Assembly: GCA_009838625.1 (NCBI GenBank)
Contig: VXRG01000078.1
Coordinates: forward strand, 1-62,643
Source: Caldilineaceae bacterium SB0664_bin_27
Lineage (GTDB): Bacteria > Chloroflexota > Anaerolineae > Caldilineales > Caldilineaceae
Direction of reading: 5' to 3'
Length of the DNA stretch: 62,643 nucleotides
Shown here: one piece after another, positions 1-8,966 of the stretch
Numbering within the stretch: position 1 is the first letter of the stretch
How the letters are laid out: each line of letters begins with the position of its first letter
The notes under the pieces: model-generated
The model's input: the letters and a program-made list of their open reading frames with translations, nothing else
Database searches by the model: none
What the model was told of the DNA's origin: nothing
Program-made: the position numbers and the translations under genes

Positions 1-364
1 CATCAGGGTTGTCTCGCTAAAATGCACCGATTTAAGGACTAGACAGTCGGGGTCTTGTCACAGGTCGATGCGACCTTAGTCAGAAGGGGTCGGACAACAT
101 CAGGGAGAGTGGTTTTTTCCACTCTTGCCATTTACCTCACGTCCAGAGTGGGGTTGTGTTTTCGAAACGCTTCAGCAGTGACAGAAGTACGGGCAGTCCG
201 TTGTCTACTCTGAGCAACGGGAAGCCCCGCCCCTCTTGGGCCGTCTAATGGAACGGCGGCATTCCTCCAAAGAAGTGTCTACAGCGGTCTGGATTTTGCG
301 GGGTTCTCTCTCTTGACCCGGCAAGGAAGGAGGGCTCCCCCAGAGGGGGTGAACAGGAATCCGT
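1..364. other. non-coding upstream region with small hairpins
   Basis: I see no credible gene here. Two small perfect inverted repeats are visible: 62-67 with 71-76 (6 bp, 3-nt loop) and 106-112 with 119-125 (7 bp, loop of six T). Neither is followed by a T tract, so neither is a convincing terminator on the plus strand. The region probably holds upstream control sequence for the oxygenase/transporter operon, or the end of a gene outside the window. Confidence 0.4.
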
Positions 365-393
365 TTGACTTTAGGTCAGGGCTGATGTATAAA
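365..393 (+). promoter_or_regulatory. sigma70-type promoter of the PhyH/MFS operon
   Basis: The -35 box is TTGACT (365-370) and the -10 box is TATAAA (388-393), separated by exactly 17 bp. Each hexamer matches the housekeeping consensus at five of six positions. Transcription would start near 400, leaving a leader of about 200 nt before the preferred start codon at 601. It is the only strong promoter-like sequence I found upstream of the five same-strand genes. Confidence 0.65.
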
Positions 394-600
394 AATGACG
401 TATAAGAACTGACGTCTAGCAGGCATTCATCCAGGTGGACATCCCTGAGGAAAACAGAGGAACTGCATCGACAGGTTTGTAAATGAGAACTGGTCATGGA
501 CAGCCGGTACCGGCCCCTGCAGGGGCCTTCTTCCGTCAATGAACCGGCAGGGCCTGCATCATCGGATCGGGACAATCCAGGTTGGCAATTGGGGTCTTTC

Positions 601-1362
601 ATGCATATAACTGAAGAACAGCGAACGCAATACCGCAATGAAGGTTACTTTTTTCTGGAGAACGCCATCCCCGCGGGGCAGGTTGAAGGACTGAGAGAGG
701 AGTGCCAGCGCTACATAGACCGTTTCGATGCCGAGATGGAGGCCAAGGGAGTGACGGTTCAGGGCATCAATCACTACAAGAAGCGTTACTTTATCGCCCG
801 CCGGGGCATGGAGAGTCCGACGATCAGTGATTTCCTCTTCGGTGACCTGATGGCGGACGTCTGCCGGGCGACGCTGGGCGACAATGCCTTCCTGTTCCAC
901 GAGCAGTATGTCGTGAAATTTGCCGAAGTGGGCACAAAGTTCGGCTGGCATCAGGATTCCGGCTACGTGGGGCACTACCACAGGCCCTACCTCTCTTGTT
1001 GGTGCGCGCTGGACGATATGTCGATTGAGAACGGAACGGTCTCAGTCCTGCCCTACTCCGCGATTGGAATGACACCTGACGACCTCTACGACCACGAAGT
1101 TGAAGCCGAAAGCAACGACAAGATCGGATACCAGGGCGAGCACCCCGGCGTCCCGGCTCTCGTTCCCGCCGGCAGTATCGTTGTATTCAGCAGCCGCACG
1201 TTTCATCGCAGCGGCCCGAATACGACTTCCGGAGTACGTCGATGTTATCTGGCCCAGTATTTTGCGGAACCGATTATGAATCGCGAAGGAACGGGGCTGT
1301 GGGGACAGGCTATCCCGATAGTTCGGGACGGCCGGTCTTGCGGAGTGCCTGTGCAGAGTTGA
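601..1362 (+). CDS. phytanoyl-CoA dioxygenase (PhyH) family protein
   Basis: This is a 253-residue non-haem Fe(II)/2-oxoglutarate-dependent oxygenase of the PhyH family. Family members hydroxylate an aliphatic position of a small organic substrate, which cannot be predicted here. The iron triad is readable: H117 and D119 in WHQDSG, and the distal H202 in RTFHRSGPN. R213 or R214 is placed to bind the 2-oxoglutarate carboxylate. The frame is open back to an ATG at 496, but the protein proper begins at the 601 ATG (MHITEEQ), where PhyH proteins usually start, so I prefer 601. It is first in a run of three PhyH and two MFS genes on one strand, with 96 bp to the next gene. The family call is firm. 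Confidence 0.88.
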   Translation: MHITEEQRTQYRNEGYFFLENAIPAGQVEGLREECQRYIDRFDAEMEAKGVTVQGINHYKKRYFIARRGMESPTISDFLFGDLMADVCRATLGDNAFLFHEQYVVKFAEVGTKFGWHQDSGYVGHYHRPYLSCWCALDDMSIENGTVSVLPYSAIGMTPDDLYDHEVEAESNDKIGYQGEHPGVPALVPAGSIVVFSSRTFHRSGPNTTSGVRRCYLAQYFAEPIMNREGTGLWGQAIPIVRDGRSCGVPVQS

Positions 1363-1458
1363 TCTACCGGAGAGCTGCATAAGCGGAGCCCGATTCCGCT
1401 TCGTTGCAGGAAAGGCAATGCCTCTGCGAACCTGCGACCCAGGAGGAAGGTAAGTGAA

Positions 1459-2880
1459 ATGAGCGTTTCGAACCATCTTCTGACCGACGATCAGATGCGG
1501 CAGTTCATCTCTCGCGGGTACGTGGTCCTGCAGACCGACTTCCCGAAGGAGTTCCATGAGGGGTTGAACGCGAAGCTGAACGAAGTGATGGACAAGGAGG
1601 GGAATCCCGGCAACAATCTGCTGCCGCGGTTCAGCGAGGTCGGCGACATCCTTCAGAATCCGGTCGTACGCGGGGCAGTGACGAGCGTAGTCGGGCAAGA
1701 GTATACGATACATCCGCACCGCCACTGCCACTTCACCTATCCCGGCCGCAAAGTTCAGACCTGGCACAAGGACAGCTATTGGGGCCATCAGAAGGTGCGC
1801 AACCACCACAACTGGTGGGCGATGATCTTCTATTATCCCCAGGCCGTGGACGAGGAGATGGGGCCGTCGGGCCTGTTGTCCGGTTCCCAGTACTATACGA
1901 AGAGGGCGGGGGACGAAACGGAAACGCCGGTCTACATTGAAGGACCGGAAGGCACCTTCGGCCTGATTCACTATGATCTGTGGCACAGAGGCGGCGCCAA
2001 CCTTTCGCAGAAGACGCGGGCGATGATGAAGTTCCAGTTTGTGCGGATGGATGCGCCTAGCGGCCCTGCCTGGAACAACCTGCAGGCAGAGTGGACCCCG
2101 GTCGAGGACGCTCCTGTAGATCACAACATCTTGTGGGAGAACCAGTGGCGCTGGCATCGCGGCGAAACCGGGGCAGAGAGGAACGGGGCCACCGGCAAGG
2201 CTTCGCAGAATAACGGGGGCAGGACTGAGGAGATTTCAGTATCCGATCTGGCCGGGAAACTTGCGTCCAGGTATGAACCGGATGGGGTAGATTCCGCCTA
2301 CAGGCTGGGCGCTTACTGCGAAGAGGCCATACCATCACTTTGCAGTGCACTCACCAGTGGGAACGCCACCGCTTCCCGCAATGCAGGCTACGGCCTGAGC
2401 GCGGCTGGACCGGAAGCTCGGGAGGTCCTGTTGGCCGCCATGGGGCACGAGAGTGAAGAGGCGCGCATGCATGCCGCATTTGCCCTGGGTGAGCTGGGGC
2501 TGGCGGATGCCGAGAGTGCAGGTGCGGTCGCGAAGGCTGTCTCGGACCCTTCGGTAGTCGTTCGCCGCAGTGCGGTTGAAGCGCTGGGCTTGATCAAGGA
2601 ACCGGTTGAATTGATTCTGCCTGCGCTGGAAGAGGGACTGAAAGACGACGACGATCAGGCCCGCTTTACGGCTGCGCTTTCACTGCAACGGTTGGGCGCG
2701 AAAGCGGAACCGGCGGTGCGGGCGTTGCAGAACGCGTTGCGGGACGAAAACCGGTATGTTCGGGCGAACTCTGTAGACGCACTGCGGAGGGTCGGTACAA
2801 ACGGGGCTCTCAGTATTGCCCTGGATTATCTGAGCGCGCATCGCTGGTGCCCGACGACGACGCCGGACAACCTTTTTTAG
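1459..2880 (+). CDS. PhyH dioxygenase fused to a C-terminal HEAT-repeat domain
   Basis: This is a 473-residue two-part protein. Residues 1 to about 205 form a PhyH Fe(II)/2-oxoglutarate oxygenase with H103/D105 in TWHKDS, distal H176 in LWHRGG and R187 as the likely 2-oxoglutarate ligand. A polar linker rich in G, N and E (about 235-260) follows. Residues about 278-465 are four to five HEAT-like helical repeats of the PBS-lyase type, with recurrent motifs such as AAFALGELG, SAVEALGLI and AALSLQRLG. HEAT repeats normally mediate protein binding, so the fusion may tether the oxygenase to a partner or substrate protein; that is inference. A strong ribosome site (AGGAGGAAGG) precedes the ATG at 1459. 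The next PhyH gene starts 12 bp downstream, indicating co-transcription. Confidence 0.88.
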   Translation: MSVSNHLLTDDQMRQFISRGYVVLQTDFPKEFHEGLNAKLNEVMDKEGNPGNNLLPRFSEVGDILQNPVVRGAVTSVVGQEYTIHPHRHCHFTYPGRKVQTWHKDSYWGHQKVRNHHNWWAMIFYYPQAVDEEMGPSGLLSGSQYYTKRAGDETETPVYIEGPEGTFGLIHYDLWHRGGANLSQKTRAMMKFQFVRMDAPSGPAWNNLQAEWTPVEDAPVDHNILWENQWRWHRGETGAERNGATGKASQNNGGRTEEISVSDLAGKLASRYEPDGVDSAYRLGAYCEEAIPSLCSALTSGNATASRNAGYGLSAAGPEAREVLLAAMGHESEEARMHAAFALGELGLADAESAGAVAKAVSDPSVVVRRSAVEALGLIKEPVELILPALEEGLKDDDDQARFTAALSLQRLGAKAEPAVRALQNALRDENRYVRANSVDALRRVGTNGALSIALDYLSAHRWCPTTTPDNLF

Positions 2881-2892
2881 AAGGAATCTCAC

Positions 2893-3819
2893 ATGTCCCA
2901 GATGGTAAAGGTACCGGAGATAACTGCCGACGACATCTCACTGTCGGTTGAAGACCTGAACGTCGCCGAGGCCGCTGCAGTCTACCGGGAACAGGGCTGT
3001 CTGGTCGTACGCGGGCTGATGAAGCCCTACATCGAGGAGATGGCGGCCGACATTGGCGCCACGGTCCGCCAGTCGATAGAGATGCTCGACAGAGCGGAAA
3101 GAAGGCCGGAAGGCTGGGTTTCGCCCAACGGGTCTCTGTTCATCCCTGCGCCTGACGGGTACAGCAGGGACAAGCAGATCATGACGGTCGGGATCAGCTA
3201 CGTCACAAGCGCCGCCTTTCTGCGCGCCGCGATGGACCCGACGGCTCTCGACATTCTTGAGGCGATACTGGGACCCAACATCGAACTGTTCGGCCAAGGG
3301 CAGTCACTGGTCAAAGAGCCGGTGGGAGGACACCCCAAGCATTTGCACCAGGACTCGGCCTATTTCGAGCACAGGTTTGAAGGCCCGGTCGGGATACTTA
3401 CCTACGTTGTGGACACGGACCTCGTAAACGGCGCGCTTCACGTCGTGCCCGGCACGCATAAACAGGGACAGCTGCAGCACGTCGATACGTTTTCTCACCT
3501 GGGACTTGACGAGGACGAGTGGCCTTGGGAATCTTCGCTGCCGATCACAGGACAGGCTGGAGATTCGATCTTTTTTCACGTCAGAACGGTACACGGCTCC
3601 AAGCAGAACCACTCAGACAGGCCCCGCCCGGTCTTTATCAACCGCTACCGGCGTCCTGATGACTTCGCTATCATCCGGGCGACGACCACCTCCAACCGCG
3701 CCGAAGCCGAGAGTCGGGCGCAAGAGGCCCGCCGCGAGGATGAGCCTCCAGGGCTGATGGTGCGCGGTTTCCGGTCTTACTCAGAAACGGGCGGGACCGG
3801 CATCGATGGGGCGCGGTAG
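2893..3819 (+). CDS. phytanoyl-CoA dioxygenase (PhyH) family protein
   Basis: This is a 308-residue PhyH-type Fe(II)/2-oxoglutarate oxygenase. The iron site is H152/D154 in HLHQDS with distal H234 in RTVHGSKQNH; R245 in SDRPRP is the likely 2-oxoglutarate ligand. The start has a good ribosome site (AGAAGGA). The gene sits 12 bp after the PhyH-HEAT gene and overlaps the following transporter by 14 bp, so translational coupling is likely. The last 23 residues (encoded by 3748-3819) resemble, without gaps, the last 23 residues of the following transporter. The best explanation is that the transporter duplication included the 3' end of this gene (see findings). Confidence 0.88.
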   Translation: MSQMVKVPEITADDISLSVEDLNVAEAAAVYREQGCLVVRGLMKPYIEEMAADIGATVRQSIEMLDRAERRPEGWVSPNGSLFIPAPDGYSRDKQIMTVGISYVTSAAFLRAAMDPTALDILEAILGPNIELFGQGQSLVKEPVGGHPKHLHQDSAYFEHRFEGPVGILTYVVDTDLVNGALHVVPGTHKQGQLQHVDTFSHLGLDEDEWPWESSLPITGQAGDSIFFHVRTVHGSKQNHSDRPRPVFINRYRRPDDFAIIRATTTSNRAEAESRAQEARREDEPPGLMVRGFRSYSETGGTGIDGAR

Positions 3820-5179
3820 AGACGATACAACCTGGAATTTCTCCGTCAGTCTGTGGGACATAACTTTCATCACGCTGGGCATCAGTTTCATTTCCAGGGA
3901 GACTGTGGTCCCGGTGCTCGTGAGTCAGTTGACCGATTCCAAACTCGTGATCGGTCTTGTCCCGGCCATGTGGTCCCTTGGCCTCTACCTTCCCCAACTG
4001 TTGACAGCCAACCTGGCCGAGAGCATGCCCTACAAGAAGCCGTTCGTCATGGTAATCGGCTTCTTCCTGGAGCGGCTGCCCTATCTTCTGATCGGCCTGG
4101 CTGTTCTCTTCTTTGCAGTTGAAAGACCCGTCGTTGCACTTATCGCAGTCCTGACCGGCATTGGCCTGGCCGCGTCAGGCGCCGGACTGGGGACTCCACC
4201 CTGGCTGGATATGATCGCGAAGGTGATTCCTGTGCGGCGGCGGGGCATCTGGCTGGGACTGGGCCACGGGCTGGGTCAGCTAATGGGCGTAGTTGGCGCC
4301 TATTTCGTCGGGCGGATTCTGGTCAGTCGCGCGTTTCCGGGCAATTACGCCCTTCTATTCTTTATTGGATTCGCGTTCGTGGTTGTTTCCTGGGTGGGAC
4401 TTGCACTCACGCGTGAGCCTGTGAGCGAGGTTACGAGAAAGGCGGCTCCCCTCTTTCGTTACCTGGGCCGCGTGTCGATGGTGTTGAGGAGAGACATCAA
4501 CTACCGCCGCTACCTGATCAGCAAGTCATTGGTGAACCTGGGAGGGATGAGTGCCGGATTCTTCGCCGTCTTCGGCACGGAGATGTTTTCTCTTGACGGG
4601 CGCGGGGTTGGCCTGCTGACCGCTGTGCTTGTTGGAACGCAGGCCATACTCAATCCGCTGTGCGGACTGCTGGCTGACCGGGTTGGTCACAAGACGGTGT
4701 TGGCGGGGGCGGCGTTCTTTGTCGTGCTTGCACCGCTCAGCGCGCTGGTTGTCGGTCGCGGAGTCGCCTCGGCGCCGGCGACTGACAGCGAATTCCTGGC
4801 TTACGCTCTTGGCACTGTACCGATTGGCCTGGTGGTCACTTTCGTATTTCTAGGAACTTTTCTGGCAGCGGACCACACCTCTTCGCTACCGATCATCCTG
4901 GAGTTCAGCGCGCCGGAGGACCGGCCGACGTACATCGGGCTTACAAATACCCTACTGGCGCCTGTCTTGATCGGTGCGCCGATACTGGGGGGTTGGCTGG
5001 CCGGGGCGGCAGGCTACACCGCCATGTTCAGCATTGCGCTGACAATTAGTACGATCGCCCTGTTCTTGATGGTGTTTTGGGTTGACGAGCCGAGGAGGAC
5101 GACACCTCAGGGCCTGACGGCGCGGGGATTCCAGCCTTACTCAGACTCGGACGGGGCCGGCAACGATGGAGCGCAGTAA
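3806..5179 (+). CDS. MFS transporter, first of a tandem pair
   Basis: This is a 457-residue major facilitator superfamily protein with about 12 hydrophobic segments. A motif-A-like loop is visible in the second half (LLADRVGHKTVL, after VLNP-like sequence). The substrate is unknown; the operon suggests it moves a substrate or product of the neighbouring PhyH oxygenases. The ATG lies inside the 3' end of the preceding PhyH gene (14-bp overlap). The protein is closely similar along its length to the next gene, so the two are tandem paralogs. After DEPRRTTP its C-terminus (QGLTARGFQPYS and on) does not match the paralog but matches the C-terminus of the upstream oxygenase, so the tail was acquired by the duplication rather than being native to the transporter. 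Confidence 0.9.
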   Translation: MGRGRDDTTWNFSVSLWDITFITLGISFISRETVVPVLVSQLTDSKLVIGLVPAMWSLGLYLPQLLTANLAESMPYKKPFVMVIGFFLERLPYLLIGLAVLFFAVERPVVALIAVLTGIGLAASGAGLGTPPWLDMIAKVIPVRRRGIWLGLGHGLGQLMGVVGAYFVGRILVSRAFPGNYALLFFIGFAFVVVSWVGLALTREPVSEVTRKAAPLFRYLGRVSMVLRRDINYRRYLISKSLVNLGGMSAGFFAVFGTEMFSLDGRGVGLLTAVLVGTQAILNPLCGLLADRVGHKTVLAGAAFFVVLAPLSALVVGRGVASAPATDSEFLAYALGTVPIGLVVTFVFLGTFLAADHTSSLPIILEFSAPEDRPTYIGLTNTLLAPVLIGAPILGGWLAGAAGYTAMFSIALTISTIALFLMVFWVDEPRRTTPQGLTARGFQPYSDSDGAGNDGAQ

Positions 5180-6509
5180 CGGCGATACCAACTGGAATTT
5201 CTCCGTCAACCTGTGGGACATAGCCTTCATAACGCTGGGCCTCAGTATCATTTCCAGAGAGACCGTCATCCCCGTGCTGCTGAGCCAACTGACCGATTCC
5301 AAGTTGGTGATCGGCCTGGTGCCCGCGCTGTGGTCCCTCGGCTTCTACCTGCCCCAACTGCTTACGGCAAATTGGGCCGAAAGCATGCCCTACAAAAAGC
5401 CGTTCGTCATGATAGTCAGCTCATTCTGCGAGCGGCTGCCCTACTTTCTGATTGGTATTATCGTCCTCTTTTTTGCGCTTTCTGCGCCCTCAATGGCGCT
5501 GGTCGCAATTCTGGCAGGCGTTGCTCTGTCTTCTTCCGGCGCGGGCCTGGCAACGCCCGCGTGGCTGGATATGATCGCCAAGGTCATTCCAGTGCGCAGG
5601 CGCGGCATCTGGTTTGGTCTGGGCCATGGACTTGGGCAGCTGATGGGTGTGGTCGGCGCCTACTTTGTAGGACAGATTCTGGTCTCCCGCGCCTTTCCGA
5701 CCAATTACGCGCTCCTGTTTTTCCTGGCCTTCACAATCATGATGATTTCGTGGGGCGGGTTGGCCCTCACCAGAGAGCCGGTCAGCGAGGTGACGAAGAA
5801 GGCGGCTCCTCTGCTCCACTACCTGGGACGGATCAAGCGAGTACTGAAGCAGGACGCCAATTACCGACGCTACCTGATCAGCAAGTCCATGGTAAATCTA
5901 GGTGGGATGAGCGCAGGTTTTTTTGCCGTCTTCGGGACAGAGATGTTCTCACTAGACGGGCGAGGCGTAGGCCTGCTGACGGCCGTCCTCGTTGGTACGC
6001 AGTCGGTACTCAATCCGACATGTGGACTCCTGGCGGATCGGGTCGGCCATAAGACGGTATTAGCGGCGGCGGCATTCTTTGTTGTACTTGCGCCGCTCAG
6101 TGCGCTCGTTTACGGCGGAACGGGGGCTGCAGGGCCAGAGGGCACCGCCCTAGCTTCGGCCTTTGTCTCAGGGACGGTGCCCATCGGTCTACTGCTCACC
6201 TTCGTTTTCCTCGGGACCTATCTGGCAGCAGATCACACTTCTTCATTGCCCATCATACTTGAGTTCAGCCCGCCGGAGGACCGGCCCACGTATGTTGGGC
6301 TGACGAACACTGTTTTGGCGCCGATATTGATTGGCGCGCCGATTCTGGGTGGCTGGCTGGCCGGCGCCGCGGGCTACCTTGTCATGTTCAGCGCGGCACT
6401 GGTCGTGGGGACCGTTGGCCTGATTCTGACGGTGTTCTGGGTAAGGGAGCCGCGGCGGACGACGCCGAAGCGGGTGGAGGAGGACCAGCCGGTCAGGACT
6501 GCTTCGTGA
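5166..6509 (+). CDS. MFS transporter, second of a tandem pair
   Basis: This is a 447-residue MFS transporter, a recent paralog of the preceding gene. Shared blocks include SMPYKKPFVM, LDMIAKVIPVRRRGIW, GTEMFSLDGRGVGLL and LAADHTSSLPIILEFS. The gene begins inside the 3' end of the first copy (14-bp overlap), reproducing the same overlap that the first copy has with the PhyH gene. Its C-terminus (EPRRTTPKRVEED) is probably the ancestral transporter tail. It is the last plus-strand gene of the operon. The next gene is convergent, 41 bp away, and no clear terminator was found between them. The substrate is unknown. Confidence 0.9.
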   Translation: MERSNGDTNWNFSVNLWDIAFITLGLSIISRETVIPVLLSQLTDSKLVIGLVPALWSLGFYLPQLLTANWAESMPYKKPFVMIVSSFCERLPYFLIGIIVLFFALSAPSMALVAILAGVALSSSGAGLATPAWLDMIAKVIPVRRRGIWFGLGHGLGQLMGVVGAYFVGQILVSRAFPTNYALLFFLAFTIMMISWGGLALTREPVSEVTKKAAPLLHYLGRIKRVLKQDANYRRYLISKSMVNLGGMSAGFFAVFGTEMFSLDGRGVGLLTAVLVGTQSVLNPTCGLLADRVGHKTVLAAAAFFVVLAPLSALVYGGTGAAGPEGTALASAFVSGTVPIGLLLTFVFLGTYLAADHTSSLPIILEFSPPEDRPTYVGLTNTVLAPILIGAPILGGWLAGAAGYLVMFSAALVVGTVGLILTVFWVREPRRTTPKRVEEDQPVRTAS

Positions 6510-6550
6510 CTTGAGCCCTTCTACCTGCGTAAGCTTGGGCAGCTCAACAG

Positions 6551-7546
6551 TTACTTCGCTTCGCCAAGGCGTTCCAGAGCCATAACGACAACAAATCCCG
6601 CCACTGCCAGGCCCAGAGCAAAGAAGACCTCACCATTCCAAGCCGGCGGCAGATAGTTTCGTTGTACTGTCGGCAGAATTTCACCGTGGCGGTCGATGAT
6701 GGAGGCGACAGTCTCTTTCCAAGGCCATATCTTACGCAGGCTTCCCGCCATCAGTCCGATAAGTACAGCGATGGTCAGGTCGTGGTAGCGTCTGAACAGC
6801 CATGCCAGGACCTGTGCAAAGGTGACGATGCCGACGACCGCGCCGGCTCCAACTATGGCAAGACTGACGACATCGCGCTGGTTAACGGCGGCAAGTACGA
6901 ACTGGTATTTTCCCAATAGGACGAGAATGAACGAGCCGGAGATGCCAGGCAGGATCATGGCGCAGATTGCCAGCATGCCGCTGAGAAACAGAAACCAGGC
7001 CGACTCGGGCGTCTGCACGGGGACCGCACCGACCACGAACCAGGCGCCCACTGTGCCCGCTGTCAGCGCTGCCAAGAGCGGGACATTCCAGTTGTGAATC
7101 TGCTTGCGTACTGTAACGATAGAGGCAAACACCAGCCCGAAGAAGAAGCTCCAGATCAGGACGGGGTGGTTCTTCAGAACCCATTCCAATCTCGAGGCGA
7201 GCGTCAGGACGGCGACCGCTATACCGGCCAATACCGCTACCAGAAAGCGGGCGTTGACAGCTTCGAGAGCCGCCAGGACATCCAGTCGCAGCAGGGCGCG
7301 CCAGAACGGCTTGCGCGCGCCGGCGCGAATGCTCATAACAAGCTCTTCGTAGATACCGAGAATGAAGGCCATGGTGCCGCCTGAGACGCCCGGCACGATG
7401 TCGGCGCAACCCATGGCAAAGCCGCGGGCGGCGAGTCCTACATACTCTCTCCTGGTCCTGTTGGGGGAAATCTGCGCCGGCGACGAACTCTCGGACTGGA
7501 CAGCGTGTTCTTCCGGGCGAGACTTTTCCTGGAAATTCGCGGTCAT
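6551..7546 (-). CDS. DUF368 family membrane protein (polyprenyl-phosphate translocase type)
   Basis: This is a 331-residue polytopic membrane protein with the DUF368 signature near the N-terminus: ADIVPGVSGGTMAFILGIYE, which follows a hydrophilic leader of about 40 residues. A second signature-like segment, ILPGISGSFILVLLGKY, lies in the middle, as expected for the inverted-repeat fold. Family members, including PopT of Gram-positive bacteria, have been linked to recycling undecaprenyl phosphate across the membrane for envelope synthesis. The role here is inferred from the family only. A modest ribosome site (AAGG) precedes the ATG at 7546. The gene follows the sugar-acid lyase pair on the same strand after a gap of about 190 bp, in which I see no convincing gene. 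Confidence 0.85.
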   Translation of the reverse strand: MTANFQEKSRPEEHAVQSESSSPAQISPNRTRREYVGLAARGFAMGCADIVPGVSGGTMAFILGIYEELVMSIRAGARKPFWRALLRLDVLAALEAVNARFLVAVLAGIAVAVLTLASRLEWVLKNHPVLIWSFFFGLVFASIVTVRKQIHNWNVPLLAALTAGTVGAWFVVGAVPVQTPESAWFLFLSGMLAICAMILPGISGSFILVLLGKYQFVLAAVNQRDVVSLAIVGAGAVVGIVTFAQVLAWLFRRYHDLTIAVLIGLMAGSLRKIWPWKETVASIIDRHGEILPTVQRNYLPPAWNGEVFFALGLAVAGFVVVMALERLGEAK

Positions 7547-7737
7547 GTAGTCGCCTTGCTTTTGGGGTCATCAAGTAAATGCATCTTAGTCTGACTCTCG
7601 CGATTGTGTATGTTTATCCAGGGCAGGGCAACTGATGCGCATGCCAGTGGGGTCCCTAGAAGGGCTGGCTGAGTGAGAGAGGACCGGCCCGCAAGGCTTT
7701 TCGGCAATCTGCTGACTGTGTCGCAAACTGCCTGCAA

Positions 7738-8946
7738 CTAAACGGGCAGGCAAGCCGGGCCGATCGGTTCGAAGGACTTGTAGGTCAGAACAAACTCCTG
7801 GTGGCCGAGACTTTCCGATTTGGTCGGTTCGCCGCCGGCAACGGCCAGCACTTGAGAGAAGATCTCTTCTCCCACTTCGTCCAGCGTCGCCCCGCCTTCG
7901 AGAATGCGGCCTGCATCGACATCCATGTCACCGGCCATGCGGCGGTAGGTTTCCGGGTTGGCGCAGACTTTGATTACCGGAGAGATCGCCGAGCCGACGA
8001 CAGAACCGCGTCCGGTCGAAAAGAGCGTCAGATGGGCGCCGCAAGCGATCAGTTCGGCGATTTCGGCGGTGTCGTTGATGTTGGGAAAGCCGAAGCGGGC
8101 GCCGCCGTCGGGGACAATGTCGAGCAGGTAGAGGCCGCCCGCCGGGGGCACGTCACCGGGTTTGATCAGTCCCCGAATCGGTGAGGAGCCGCTCTTGGCA
8201 TAAGCCCCCATGGACTTTTCTTCGACGGTCGTCAGTCCACCGTCGGAGTTGCCGACGGCAAAGCTGCCGTGGCCCATGGTGGTGTAGTAGCGGGCCGTCT
8301 TCTCCATGGTTGAGAGGATTTCTTCACCCAGCGCGGGGGTCACGGCGCGGTCGGCCATGATCTGCTCGCAGCCTATGAGTTCGCCGCCCTCTTCGAATAT
8401 GGCACTGGCGTTGTTGTCGACCAGCAGATCGAAGCAGCGTCCGATGGCCGGGTTGGCGGTGATGCCGCTGGTGGCGTCGGAGCCGCCGCAGATGGCGCCT
8501 ACGACCAGCTCATCGACGGACATGGTCACACGCGCGGTCGTGTCTTCGAGTTCAGCCAGCGTCTCTTCCAACCAGGTCTGACCCTGATCGACAGTGGTGA
8601 GGGTGCCGCCTCTTTCCTGAATGACCAGCGTTTCGACAGGCCGACCGCTATCGATGACGACCCTCGCCAGGCCGCGGCGGTCGAAGCTTTCACAGCCCAG
8701 CGAGACGAGAAGGACACCGCCTGTGTTGGGATGGGTGCAGAGCCGGGCCATCATGTCGAAGGCATACTGGTTGGGGTAGCAGCCGCTGAATCCGATCAGG
8801 TGGACACCCTGTTTGCGGTAAGGATAGACTATCTCGCGGGCAACGTGGTGGGCACATTCCACCAGATAGACGACCAGGATCGTGTTGCGGATGCCCTTAC
8901 GGCCGTCCTGCCGCAGGAAACCTTGAAACTCGGTTTTCGCCGACAT
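7738..8946 (-). CDS. UxaA/SuyB-type lyase, large subunit
   Basis: This is a 402-residue protein of the altronate dehydratase/galactarate dehydratase C-terminal family, which also includes the sulfolactate sulfo-lyase large subunit SuyB. Family hallmarks are GFLRQDGRKGIRN at the N-terminus, the Cys-containing SLGCESFDRRG, and AICGGSDATSGITANPA. These are iron-dependent enzymes that eliminate water (or sulfite) from hydroxy acids. A strong ribosome site (GAGGAGCG) precedes the ATG. The small SAF-domain subunit is encoded 20 bp upstream, so the two probably form a heteromeric enzyme. The sequence alone does not separate a sugar-acid dehydratase from a sulfo-lyase, so I give no symbol. Confidence 0.85.
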   Translation of the reverse strand: MSAKTEFQGFLRQDGRKGIRNTILVVYLVECAHHVAREIVYPYRKQGVHLIGFSGCYPNQYAFDMMARLCTHPNTGGVLLVSLGCESFDRRGLARVVIDSGRPVETLVIQERGGTLTTVDQGQTWLEETLAELEDTTARVTMSVDELVVGAICGGSDATSGITANPAIGRCFDLLVDNNASAIFEEGGELIGCEQIMADRAVTPALGEEILSTMEKTARYYTTMGHGSFAVGNSDGGLTTVEEKSMGAYAKSGSSPIRGLIKPGDVPPAGGLYLLDIVPDGGARFGFPNINDTAEIAELIACGAHLTLFSTGRGSVVGSAISPVIKVCANPETYRRMAGDMDVDAGRILEGGATLDEVGEEIFSQVLAVAGGEPTKSESLGHQEFVLTYKSFEPIGPACLPV

Positions 8947-8966
8947 GGGATCGCTCCTCGACTGGT

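Noticed and set aside
1042..2157. Long minus-strand frame of 371 codons
   Set aside because: It lies antisense over two PhyH genes whose motifs are intact; it has no ribosome site or domain.
7543..7737. Minus-strand frame of 64 codons between the lyase and DUF368 genes
   Set aside because: No ribosome site, low-quality composition, and it would end within a base of the DUF368 start by chance.
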